Source: a virus. From it: a DNA stretch of 38,585 nt. Shown piece after piece: positions 1 to 6,149 of the stretch. A program made the position numbers and the translations under genes. The notes below the pieces were generated by a model. It had not been told where the DNA came from, did not search any database, and saw only the letters and a list, made by a program, of their open reading frames with translations. The DNA is taken from positions 1 to 38,585 of the IMG/VR virus record IMGVR_UViG_3300044464_000005, one strand, 5' to 3'. Numbering within the stretch: position 1 is the stretch's first letter; each line of letters starts with the position of its first letter.

Positions 1-298
1 GCAGCTCGACAAGTGGGACGCGCCGGAGATCGTGTGGCGGTGGCTGGAGACGGGGGACGAGTCCATCCGTGCCGCCGCGAGTGCCGCCGCGTGGGCCGCC
101 GCGAGTGCCGCCGCGAGGGCCGCCGCGAGTGCCGCCGCGAGGGACGCCGCGTGGGACGCCGCGTGGGACGCCGCGTGGGCCGCCGCGAGTGCCGCCGCGA
201 GGGCCGCCGCGAGTGCCGCCGCGAGGGCCGCCGCGAGTGCCGCCTACAACCTGGAGTTGGAGAAGCTGCTGCTGGCAGAGATGGGGCTCAAGCGATGA
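1..298 (+). CDS. Alanine-repeat protein, 5'-truncated by the window edge
   Basis: The frame is open from the window edge and ends at TGA 296-298, so the true start lies outside. The visible start reads QLDKWDAPEIVWRWLETGDE, followed by 14 tetrapeptides of the form AAAS/AAAR/AAAW/DAAW and a short helical tail ending EMGLKR. The whole visible part should be helical and probably forms a long amphipathic rod. Its stop overlaps the ATG of the next alanine-rich gene (ATGA), so the two are translationally coupled. Alanine-repeat proteins of this kind often sit next to Imm-5-like proteins in phage genomes, but I cannot assign a function. The repeat is strongly periodic in DNA, so copy number may vary between relatives or be mis-assembled. 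Confidence 0.7.
   Translation, partial: QLDKWDAPEIVWRWLETGDESIRAAASAAAWAAASAAARAAASAAARDAAWDAAWDAAWAAASAAARAAASAAARAAASAAYNLELEKLLLAEMGLKR
71..238 (+). repeat. 12-bp tandem repeat, 14 units, coding
   Basis: Fourteen consecutive 12-base units, mostly GCCGCCGCGAGT or GCCGCCGCGAGG with GACGCCGCGTGG variants, encode AAAS, AAAR, AAAW and DAAW. Period and reading frame coincide, so unit gain or loss would keep the protein in frame. Confidence 0.85.
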
Positions 299-939
299 CG
301 CGCGCCCTGCCGTCCGTGCTGGCTGAGATGGGCGCGTGTCGCGAGGCTGTCGCCTGGGTTGGCACGCGCACGCTCACCGAGGCGTGGGCGCAGTGCGAAC
401 GAGCCGACTGGATGCTCTGGCTAGCCGCGAAGGTGCTGGACCGGAAGCTCCTGGTTCTGGCGGCGTGTGCGTGTGCGAGGACGGCGCTCGTCCATGTACC
501 CCCGGGCGAGGACCGACCATTGCGCGCGATCGAAACAGCCGAGCGGTGGGCGCGTGGGGAAGCGACTGAGGAGGAGGTCGGGGTTGCCGTAGACGACGCC
601 TACGCCGCCTACGCCGCCGCCGCCGCCGCCTACGCCGCCGCCCACGCCGCCGACGCCGCCTACGCCGCCGCCTACGCCACCGCCTACGCCACCGACGCCG
701 TCCACGCCGCCGCCCACGCCGCCTACGCCGCCTACGCCGCCGCCCACGCCGCCTACGCCGCCGCCGCCGCCCACGCCGCCGACGCCGCCTACGCCGCCTA
801 CGCCGCCTACGCCGCCGCCCACGCCGCCTACGCCGCCGCCTACGCCGCTACTCGTGCGGCATCGCTACGCAGTCAGGCCGACTTGGTGCGCCGCGAGATC
901 CCGGTAGAGGTGATCGTCGCGGCAATGGAGGCGAAATGA
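295..939 (+). CDS. Imm-5-like putative immunity protein with alanine repeat
   Basis: This protein has 214 residues and starts at ATG 295, which overlaps the previous stop. The N-terminal 100 residues carry the conserved core of the phage and bacterial Imm-5-like family: EAWAQCERADWMLWLAAKV, then LVLAACACARTALVHVP and a stretch containing AIETAERWARGEAT. Residues 100-185 are nearly pure YAA, HAA and DAA tripeptides, and a short charged tail closes the protein. The family name comes from polymorphic-toxin immunity predictions, and its role in phages is not established. A long open reading through 13-294 in this frame looks like a shadow of the neighbouring alanine gene, so I chose the coupled ATG. 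The stop overlaps the next start (ATGA). Confidence 0.75.
   Translation: MTRALPSVLAEMGACREAVAWVGTRTLTEAWAQCERADWMLWLAAKVLDRKLLVLAACACARTALVHVPPGEDRPLRAIETAERWARGEATEEEVGVAVDDAYAAYAAAAAAYAAAHAADAAYAAAYATAYATDAVHAAAHAAYAAYAAAHAAYAAAAAHAADAAYAAYAAYAAAHAAYAAAYAATRAASLRSQADLVRREIPVEVIVAAMEAK
598..849 (+). repeat. GCC-TAC/CAC/GAC codon repeat tract, coding
   Basis: About 250 bases consist almost only of GCC codons interrupted by TAC, CAC, GAC and a few ACC or GTC codons. They encode YAA, HAA and DAA tripeptides at irregular 6-, 9- and 12-base spacing. The low complexity produces open frames on both strands here. Confidence 0.8.
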
Positions 940-1040
940 CCCGCGACTTGCCGTTGCTCATCCTGACGAGCGACCTCGTGGACATCATCGTCATCATCAG
1001 TTTCCTGATCCTCTGCTACATCCTCATGGCTGCGATCTAA
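936..1040 (+). CDS. Single-pass membrane micropeptide (34 aa)
   Basis: The 34-residue frame begins MTRDLPLLILTSDLVDIIVI and ends ILCYILMAAI with TAA at 1038-1040. Its ATG overlaps the stop of the Imm-5-like gene (ATGA), which supports real translation. Most of the sequence is hydrophobic (DIIVIISFLILCYILMAAI), enough for one membrane helix with a short N-terminal head. I do not recognise a family. Downstream, GGGAGG at 1041-1046 serves the next gene. It may be a membrane partner of the flanking accessory proteins or a tiny lysis or exclusion peptide; nothing here decides. Confidence 0.55.
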   Translation: MTRDLPLLILTSDLVDIIVIISFLILCYILMAAI

Positions 1041-1052
1041 GGGAGGTTCCAC

Positions 1053-1796
1053 GTGAAAAAGTGGTTCACGCGCGCCGGGCTGTTGCTTTTGCTGGTTTCG
1101 CTGGGCTGGTACTCGAAGACGAAATACTGCCAAGAGTTCCCCAACGAGCCGATCTGCGTCGCGCCGACTCCGGAGCCATCGCCTACGGCAACACCTACCC
1201 CCGTGCCGACTCCGACCGCGACTCCTGAGCCGACACCGAGCCCCTCGCCGGAACCGACGCCGGAACCGACGCCCACTCCTGGCCTGACCCCGTGCCCCAA
1301 GACGCCATCCGAGGGCGCCTACGTCTACCTCAACAACAAGCGGTACGGGAACGGGATCGACTCGACGGTGAGGATTTACGGCGATCAGGAGATGTGCATG
1401 TTGATCCACGGGGTAGCGGTCAACGACTGCCACTTCGAGGGGATGCAAGGCGACCGCGCGGCCTGCGAGATGTGGCTTGTCAAGAGGCAGACGGGCGCCT
1501 CCGGTGGCTGTCCCGTGTGGCAGTACAGCGAGGATGCACGGAGCGGTTTCGAGTGCCATCAGGCACCCAGCGATCCAGCCAGTTGCGATCACTACGGCGA
1601 TCCGGTCTATCGAGACGACCCGCAGACGCATGACGTGTTCGAGGGGCGCCCGGCAGAGTGCGGCCTTCAGCGCGACGCGGCTGGAGATCCGATGGCGGGT
1701 TTTTTCGTGATTCTGCACGGGCGAGTGTACGGGCGCGCGTGTCTCCCGGATTACAGTGGCTGCGGTCCATGGGTTCCAGGCAAGGATCTTCAGTGA
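1053..1796 (+). CDS. Membrane-anchored or exported Pro/Thr-rich protein
   Basis: The 247-residue protein starts at GTG 1053 behind GGGAGG (1041-1046). Residues 1-22 (KKWFTRAGLLLLLVSLGW) form a basic-plus-hydrophobic signal anchor. Residues 41-82 are a PTPEP/PTPTATP linker of the kind that spans an envelope, and residues 83-247 form a Cys-rich globular domain with about 14 cysteines, likely disulphide-bonded outside the cytoplasm. I know of no named function. The protein ends CGPWVPGKDLQ, and a second version of this ending lies after the HNH gene (2431-2469), so the gene's 3' end appears to have been replaced when the HNH gene arrived. The stop overlaps the HNH start (GTGA). Confidence 0.7.
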   Translation: MKKWFTRAGLLLLLVSLGWYSKTKYCQEFPNEPICVAPTPEPSPTATPTPVPTPTATPEPTPSPSPEPTPEPTPTPGLTPCPKTPSEGAYVYLNNKRYGNGIDSTVRIYGDQEMCMLIHGVAVNDCHFEGMQGDRAACEMWLVKRQTGASGGCPVWQYSEDARSGFECHQAPSDPASCDHYGDPVYRDDPQTHDVFEGRPAECGLQRDAAGDPMAGFFVILHGRVYGRACLPDYSGCGPWVPGKDLQ

Positions 1797-2434
1797 GAGC
1801 CTGCAGGCGCGGTCACAACTTCGATGAAACGGTTGAACGGATATGCCTTGAATGCCGTCGCATCAAGGCCAGATCCCCGGAGGGTCGAGCGAAAGCACGT
1901 AAGTACGAGAATGAGCACGCGGACAAGAGGCTCTCGTACAAGCGGAAATACTACACGGCCAATCCATCACAAACGCTTGAGCGGAATAGGCGCTGGCGCG
2001 ATGCAAATATCGACTCTGCGCGCAAGGCACAGCGAGAAGCCTACAGGGCGAACCCCGAGAAAACCCGCGAGGCCGCCCGTGAATACTATCGCGCCAACAC
2101 GATCAAGGCACGAGAGAAAGTTCGCGAGTGGCGGAAAGCCCACCCACTGAAGAAGCGCCAGTACGAGGCTTCCCGAAAGGCTCGGAGCCGATGTAATCCA
2201 ATCGAGAGGTTCTCAGAAAGCGATTGGATGCAAGTCGTAGAGTTCTACGGCGGCTGCTGTGCCTATTGCGGAATTACGAAGTGGGAACAGATGGATCACG
2301 TTGTCCCCCTGGCATCGGGTGGTAGGCACGCGCTAACCAACCTCGTACCGGCATGCGCTCACTGCAATCAAAAGAAGCACACGGCAACATGGGAGCCTCG
2401 CATGAGGCATCCACTAATGGAGAGTGCGGCATGA
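1793..2434 (+). CDS. HNH endonuclease with N-terminal zinc knuckle
   Basis: The protein has 213 residues. I chose GTG 1793 because it overlaps the upstream stop (GTGA) and begins at a complete zinc-binding module, CRRGH(N10)CLEC. Residues 30-135 are helical and basic with repeated R.Y..N / R.WR.AN patterns, a probable DNA-binding arm. The C-terminal HNH domain shows CAYCG, then DHVVPLASGG with the catalytic DH, then HALTNLVPACAHCNQKK, so the metal-binding and catalytic residues look intact. It resembles the HNH at 15573, especially in the HNH core. It is probably a free-standing homing endonuclease rather than a phage core gene. Its insertion next to the C-terminal coding end of the previous gene is treated as a finding. 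Confidence 0.88.
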   Translation: MRACRRGHNFDETVERICLECRRIKARSPEGRAKARKYENEHADKRLSYKRKYYTANPSQTLERNRRWRDANIDSARKAQREAYRANPEKTREAAREYYRANTIKAREKVREWRKAHPLKKRQYEASRKARSRCNPIERFSESDWMQVVEFYGGCCAYCGITKWEQMDHVVPLASGGRHALTNLVPACAHCNQKKHTATWEPRMRHPLMESAA

Positions 2435-2469
2435 GTGGACCGTGGGTTCTGGGGAAGGACGGGCAATGA
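2431..2469 (+). pseudogene. Orphan C-terminal end of the Pro/Thr-rich protein
   Basis: ATG 2431 overlaps the HNH stop and reads MSGPWVLGKDGQ then TGA. This matches the end of the gene at 1053-1796 (CGPWVPGKDLQ) at 8 of 10 residues over GPWV.GKD.Q, with a stop at the same place; the 33 aligned bases differ at about 10 positions, mostly third codon positions. The simplest reading is that this is the original 3' end of the 1053 gene, separated from its body by the HNH insertion. Translation as a 12-residue peptide is possible but not needed. Confidence 0.6.
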
Positions 2470-2470
2470 C

Positions 2471-2737
2471 ATGGCGATGTACATCCCGTCCCTCGCCGAC
2501 TTCGGAGACGACGCGCTCCCTCTCGATCGTCTCATTCACCGCAACCGACACTCGCACTGCAAAGTCCAGGCGCTCTACGCCGACCCGATGACGGAGCCGC
2601 AGCGGTTCCGACTCCTCCAGGCCCACTGCGCCAAGAGGGGACGCCGCCACGAGTTCGTCATCGAGTCCACCGACGGCCTCAAGTGCCTGTGGTGCGGGAT
2701 CGTGAAGGCGACACCAAGAGAGGAGATCAGAACGTGA
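2471..2737 (+). CDS. Hypothetical protein with a C-terminal CxxC
   Basis: The 88-residue frame starts at ATG 2471, two bases after the orphan C-terminal peptide; ATG 2477 is an alternative. GGGGAAGGA at about 2451-2459 may be the ribosome site. It contains HSHCK near residue 30, an HC pair mid-protein and GLKCLWCG near the C-terminus, so it could bind zinc. I do not recognise a family. The stop overlaps GTG 2734 of the next short gene (GTGA). Before the HNH insertion it would have followed the 1053 gene directly. Confidence 0.6.
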   Translation: MAMYIPSLADFGDDALPLDRLIHRNRHSHCKVQALYADPMTEPQRFRLLQAHCAKRGRRHEFVIESTDGLKCLWCGIVKATPREEIRT

Positions 2738-2850
2738 AGCTACCGATCGTTTGGATGGATACCGAGACGGGAGGATTGCGCCCCGAGCACGCGGACGTTC
2801 GCCTTTCCATCGAAGTCGCCAAGCGGCTGCTTCAGGAGATGAAGCGTTGA
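2734..2850 (+). pseudogene. DnaQ-like exonuclease reduced to its ExoI motif
   Basis: GTG 2734 overlaps the upstream stop, and the 38-residue frame begins MKLPIVWMDTETGGLRPEHA. IVWMDTETGGL is a good match to the ExoI motif (DxETxGL) of DEDD 3'-5' exonucleases, and it sits at the N-terminus, where that family has it. The rest of such a protein (ExoII and ExoIII motifs, about 150 further residues) is absent. The remaining 20 residues form a charged helix ending EVAKRLLQEMKR. I infer an internally deleted remnant, possibly still translated because its stop is coupled to the next start (TTGA). Confidence 0.5.
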
Positions 2851-3026
2851 GCGCAGAGACGCACCCGATCGACCCGCGGCTCCCGGTGATCGCCCAGATG
2901 GCCGCGGTGATCTACGCCGAGAAGGTGATCTACAACAGCAATAAGGAATCGCGGAGGCTCTCTGTGGACGAGGCATTCCTCCTCTACGGAGACATCGCCA
3001 TTCGGCTCGCGGAGAACGACCGATGA
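2847..3026 (+). CDS. Small hypothetical protein (59 aa)
   Basis: TTG 2847 overlaps the stop of the exonuclease stub (TTGA) and gives a 59-residue protein with the stretch IDPRLPVIAQMAAVIYAEKV followed by DEAFLLYGDIAIRLAENDR. It is soluble and largely helical. I do not recognise a family. It stops within the ATGA that starts the YqaJ exonuclease, so it belongs to the recombination operon and may be an accessory or regulatory peptide of it. The TTG start is supported only by the overlap pattern shared with its neighbours. Confidence 0.55.
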   Translation: MSAETHPIDPRLPVIAQMAAVIYAEKVIYNSNKESRRLSVDEAFLLYGDIAIRLAENDR

Positions 3027-3925
3027 AGGTCATTGAGTGCAAGGACGAGGCCGCTTGGTTGGAGGCTCGCAAGACCCTCCTGACCGCATCCGACGTGGCG
3101 TCCATCTTCGGAGCCAACCCATTCAAGTCGGAGCTTGCGCTTTGGGCCGAGAAGACCGGCGCCATCGAGTCCGCCGACCTGAGCGAGTCGGAGCCGGTCC
3201 AGTGGGGCAAGGAGTTCCAGGGCGCGATCGGTCGGCGCTTCGCCCAGAAGACCGGCCGTGAAGTCGAAGAGGCCGAACGGTTCAACATCTACGTCCACCC
3301 GGACGTGGACTTCCTCGGAGCCACGCTCGACTTCTGGGAGAACGACAAGGCGAAGGGGCGCGGCATCCTCGAAGCGAAGGCCACCGACTTCCAATGGGAA
3401 GAGGACGCCCCCGCGCACTACCAGATCCAACTCCAGTGCCAACTCGCGGTGACGCGCATCCCATACGGGACGCTCTGCGCGTTCAACGGGCTCAAGCGCC
3501 CCCCTGTCTGGATCGACTACGAGGCGCACCCCGAGTTCATCAAGCGCCTCGTCTCGAAGGCGGAGGCGTTCTGGTGGCGGGTCCAGAACAAGGTGGCGCC
3601 CCCCGTCGAGAATGACACGTCCGAGTCCACTAGGCAGGCTCTCGCCGCACTGTACCCGAGGGACACGGGCGTCCAGATCGCTCTGCCTCCCGAGGCGATA
3701 GACTGGAGTAAGGAACTCGACCAGTTCAAGGCCCAGGCAAAGGCCATCGAAGACCAGATCCGAGCCAGGGAGAACGCGCTGAAGGCGGCGATCGGTGAGG
3801 CGTCCTACGGCGTGCTCGCTGATGGGTCCGGCTGGAGTTGGAAGGAACAGGTTCGTATCGACCCGCCGAGGCCGGAACCGCGAGAGACGCGCTTCCGAGT
3901 GCTCAGAAGGGTCCGCGGCAAGTGA
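3023..3925 (+). CDS. YqaJ-like viral recombinase (lambda-type 5'-3' exonuclease)
   Basis: This 300-residue protein starts at ATG 3023 (ATGA overlap). It has the YqaJ/lambda exonuclease plan: W12...R16...TASD at 21-24, an acidic residue in the WGKEF segment (E64), D103 in GATLDFW, and E117-A-K119 in LEAKAT, followed by the helix HYQIQLQCQLAVT. Together D103 and E117xK119 form the PD-(D/E)xK active site. Such enzymes degrade one strand of duplex ends to leave 3' overhangs, and the RecT next door anneals them. The C-terminal 90 residues are a coiled coil plus an Arg-rich tail, probably for partner binding. It is a complete, ordinary member next to its usual partner. Confidence 0.9.
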   Translation: MKVIECKDEAAWLEARKTLLTASDVASIFGANPFKSELALWAEKTGAIESADLSESEPVQWGKEFQGAIGRRFAQKTGREVEEAERFNIYVHPDVDFLGATLDFWENDKAKGRGILEAKATDFQWEEDAPAHYQIQLQCQLAVTRIPYGTLCAFNGLKRPPVWIDYEAHPEFIKRLVSKAEAFWWRVQNKVAPPVENDTSESTRQALAALYPRDTGVQIALPPEAIDWSKELDQFKAQAKAIEDQIRARENALKAAIGEASYGVLADGSGWSWKEQVRIDPPRPEPRETRFRVLRRVRGK

Positions 3926-4005
3926 ACGTCTCAACGGACGCAGTTACCGCTACTGCTGGCCCTGTCAGTTGGAACTCAACAGAACACTTAGGGAGAAGAG
4001 AAAGA

Positions 4006-4947
4006 ATGAGCAGCGGACAACTCGTTAAGCAGTCTGACCAGCGCGTCTCGTACCGAGCACTTCTGGAGCAGAACAAGGGTTCCTTCGCACAGGCACTTCC
4101 GCAGCACATCGGCGTGGAGCGTTTCATCCGCGTGGCACTTACCGCCGCGGTGCAAAACCCCAACCTCCTCCGCTGCACCAAGGAGAGCATCATGGCGGCG
4201 CTGCTCCAGTCGGCGCAGCTTGGCCTCGTTCCAGACGGACTCCTGGGCCAAGCGTTCGTCATCCCCTACGGAGAGAAGGCCACCTTCCAAGTCGGAGCAC
4301 AGGGACTCTGTGAACTGGCAACACGTACCGGGCGCATCTCTGCGGTGATTCCCGATGTCGTCCACGAGAAGGACATCTTCGAGTTCTGGCGAGACGTGGA
4401 ACAGGATCACTTCAAGCACATCCCACACTCCGGCGCCGACGATCCCGGCAAGGTTACACATGCGTACTGCATTGTGCGCCGGACGGACAAGACCGCGAAG
4501 GTCGAAGTCCTTTCGGTTGGAAAGATCGAACGTGAGCATCGAGCCCACAGCAAGGCTCGCAACTCCGGCCCCTGGCAGACCCACTACGAAGCGATGTGCA
4601 AGAAGACGGCGGTGCTCGTCGCGCTCAAGTGGGAGTCGAAGTCGCCCGAGTTGGCCCGTGCCCTGGCGGTCGAGGAGAAGGTGGACATGGGCCTCGACAT
4701 TCCCCAGGAGCAGGAGGCCATACTCGACGCGGAGACGATCCCGCAGCCCTCCGCCCTCGACAAACTTGCCGGAAATACTCCGGCTGGAAGTCCCATCGAC
4801 AAGTCAAGCGCCGCGATGCGCTACGACGAGTCATCCAACGTCGCCCCGTGTGCGGGGTGCGCGTGCAACGTGCCGGCCCCTTCGGTCTCGGACGCCGAGG
4901 GCCGCGCTTTCCACAACGAGTGCCTTGCGGTCCTGAAGAAGAAGTAG
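4006..4947 (+). CDS. recT: RecT single-strand annealing protein
   Basis: The protein has 313 residues from ATG 4006. The RecT core is clear: FIRVALTAAVQNPNLLRCTK, then SIMAALLQSAQLGLVPDG, AFVIPYG and FQVGAQGLCELATRTGRI. It binds the 3' single strands made by the YqaJ exonuclease and promotes annealing and strand exchange. I chose ATG 4006 because a purine-rich ribosome site, AGGGAGAAGAGAAAGA, lies just upstream; a GTG at 3922 that overlaps the exonuclease stop (GTGA) would add 28 residues in frame. The tail past residue 280 has CAGCAC...H..C, a possible zinc knuckle not usual in RecT. The 80 bases at 3926-4005 hold only this leader or extension. Confidence 0.92.
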   Translation: MSSGQLVKQSDQRVSYRALLEQNKGSFAQALPQHIGVERFIRVALTAAVQNPNLLRCTKESIMAALLQSAQLGLVPDGLLGQAFVIPYGEKATFQVGAQGLCELATRTGRISAVIPDVVHEKDIFEFWRDVEQDHFKHIPHSGADDPGKVTHAYCIVRRTDKTAKVEVLSVGKIEREHRAHSKARNSGPWQTHYEAMCKKTAVLVALKWESKSPELARALAVEEKVDMGLDIPQEQEAILDAETIPQPSALDKLAGNTPAGSPIDKSSAAMRYDESSNVAPCAGCACNVPAPSVSDAEGRAFHNECLAVLKKK

Positions 4948-4953
4948 GGCGCG

Positions 4954-5247
4954 ATGGTGGAGGATCTCTTCGCCGTGGAAGTTCTCGCCTACTGGCAGGC
5001 CAAGAGCGGGCGCCAAGTTCGGTTGCCGAGCGTTCGAGCGTCGATCTTGGCGCGGATCACGAAGCGTCTGTCGGAGGGATTCACCCCTGCTGACCTGAAG
5101 CGGTGCGTGGACTTCGCCACCTTCGACGAGTTCTACACTTCGCGAGGGTACGCGAAGGATCCGACGGTGATCTGGCGAAATCGCGAGAGGGTCGAGTCGA
5201 TCCTGTCACGGTGCGCGCACGCGGCGTCGAGGCCGCTGCCGCTATGA
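4954..5247 (+). CDS. Phg_2220-type C-terminal domain protein
   Basis: The 97-residue protein matches the conserved phage C-terminal domain usually fused to DnaD-like or replication-organiser proteins (TIGR02220/PF09524): VLAYWQAKSGRQVRLP, then ARITKRLSEGFTPADLKRCV, then a DPTVIWRNRERVESIL segment in the place of the family's P.TLF...KFE. Here the domain stands alone, with only six residues before it, so the usual N-terminal DNA-binding part is missing or encoded elsewhere. It follows RecT by six bases and overlaps the next gene (ATGA). A role in replication initiation or helicase loading is inferred from the family. Confidence 0.65.
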   Translation: MVEDLFAVEVLAYWQAKSGRQVRLPSVRASILARITKRLSEGFTPADLKRCVDFATFDEFYTSRGYAKDPTVIWRNRERVESILSRCAHAASRPLPL

Positions 5248-5465
5248 ACTCCATCACCTCCTTCGTCGAGCGTGCGCTTCGGGGCCGCTGCATCATCTGC
5301 AACCGGCGGCTACCGAAGGCGAAGATCGCGCTCTACCACGCCTACGCGACGCACTGGGAGATCGGGATGAAGGAGAGCGAGGGCGGGACGGTGGAAGTCT
5401 GTGTCTGCGGGGAAAAGTGCCACAAGGCGTATGCTGATGGGAAGGACGCTCAGAAGGGAGAATGA
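5244..5465 (+). CDS. Small Cys-rich putative zinc protein
   Basis: The 73-residue frame starts at ATG 5244, overlapping the previous stop (ATGA). Residues 16-19 are CIIC and residues 52-59 are CVCGEKCH, so four or five cysteines plus a histidine could hold one zinc ion. Between them lies an aromatic stretch (LYHAYATHWEIG). It looks like a small zinc-ribbon fold, but I cannot name a family. It sits in a run of small coupled genes between the recombination and terminase genes. Confidence 0.6.
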   Translation: MNSITSFVERALRGRCIICNRRLPKAKIALYHAYATHWEIGMKESEGGTVEVCVCGEKCHKAYADGKDAQKGE

Positions 5466-5692
5466 CGATGGCAAAGGAAACTCAGGCGCACAAGGCGGAG
5501 CGGCTGGCGGAGGCGGCAATCAATCAGGCCGAGGAGAAGCGTGACGAGGCCCGCGAGGACGCTCGGGAGAAGGCCGCGGACGCGAAGCGCGAGGCGGAGA
5601 GGGAGCCCGAGGTCGTGACGCCTCCACCGGCGGCGGCACCGAAGCGCGTCTCCGTGATCGAGGACGGGCACACCGTCGTCAAGGACGTGTGA
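5462..5692 (+). CDS. Coiled-coil hypothetical protein
   Basis: The 76-residue frame starts at ATG 5462 (ATGA overlap); ATG 5468 is a possible alternative. Residues 8-48 are a dense Ala/Glu/Lys/Arg helix (KAERLAEAAINQAEEKRDEA and on), likely a coiled coil. They are followed by a Pro-rich hinge (TPPPAAAPK) and a short tail, VIEDGHTVVKDV. No family is recognised. The stop overlaps GTG 5689. Confidence 0.6.
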   Translation: MTMAKETQAHKAERLAEAAINQAEEKRDEAREDAREKAADAKREAEREPEVVTPPPAAAPKRVSVIEDGHTVVKDV

Positions 5693-5859
5693 CGATCCGA
5701 CTGATCGTGCCACAGCAGGGCGCCCGGCAGCGTATCCAGACGGCCGAGATGTACGCGCTGGATCGGAAGCTCGCGGTCGCCCGGCTGAAGGAGGAACTCG
5801 CGCCGAGGGTGAAGTGGTGGCGGGTGAAGCGGCTGCTGCGAAGGTGGCTCCATCAGTGA
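5689..5859 (+). CDS. Small basic hypothetical protein (56 aa)
   Basis: GTG 5689 overlaps the previous stop (GTGA), and the 56-residue product runs MTIRLIVPQQGARQRIQTAE to a strongly basic, Trp-rich end (VKWWRVKRLLRRWLHQ). The C-terminal amphipathic basic helix could bind nucleic acid or lie on a membrane. Its stop overlaps GTG 5856 of the nuclease gene. I recognise no family; the evidence is the unbroken overlap pattern on both sides. Confidence 0.5.
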   Translation: MTIRLIVPQQGARQRIQTAEMYALDRKLAVARLKEELAPRVKWWRVKRLLRRWLHQ

Positions 5860-6149
5860 GACGAGCCGGCAGGATCGACGAGAACCAGGGCCGCGTGGTG
5901 CAGGCACTTCGCAAGATCGGGGCATCGGTGGCGATCACGAGCGGAGCCGGCGCAGGACTTCCCGATCTGCTCTGTGGGTTCCACGGCGAGACGTTTCTGA
6001 TCGAGTTGAAAAATGGCGACAAGGTTCCCTCCGCGAAGAAGCTCACGCCGGCCGAGCAGCATTTCGTCGCGAACTGGAAGGGGCGCCCGGTGAAGATCGT
6101 CGAGTCGCCGGAGGAAGCGGTCAACTATCTGATCGCGAGCGTGACGTGA
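5856..6149 (+). CDS. VRR-NUC-like small nuclease
   Basis: GTG 5856 overlaps the upstream stop and gives 97 residues. The sequence shows a minimal PD-(D/E)xK core: ENQGRVVQALRKIGA (N-terminal helix with the acidic residue), GAGLPDLLCG (the PD of the active site), LIELKNG (ExK) and a later helix LTPAEQHFVANWKG. This is the plan and size of stand-alone phage VRR-NUC nucleases, which cut branched or structured DNA. It lies between the recombination genes and terminase, so a role in resolving recombination or packaging intermediates is plausible. All active-site residues appear present. Confidence 0.78.
   Translation: MRRAGRIDENQGRVVQALRKIGASVAITSGAGAGLPDLLCGFHGETFLIELKNGDKVPSAKKLTPAEQHFVANWKGRPVKIVESPEEAVNYLIASVT

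Noticed and set aside
13-294. Upstream extension of the Imm-5-like gene to a 308-residue protein
   Set aside because: The extra part is an Arg/Glu-rich shadow of the alanine repeat in another frame; the ATG at 295 overlaps the previous stop like its neighbours.
421-822. Gly/Val-rich open frame on the - strand
   Set aside because: It is the reverse complement of the GCC-rich alanine codon tract and has no independent sign of coding.
71-849. Short regular repeats that could suggest a CRISPR or other array
   Set aside because: The units are 12 bases or codon-level, lie inside coding frames and have no unique spacers.
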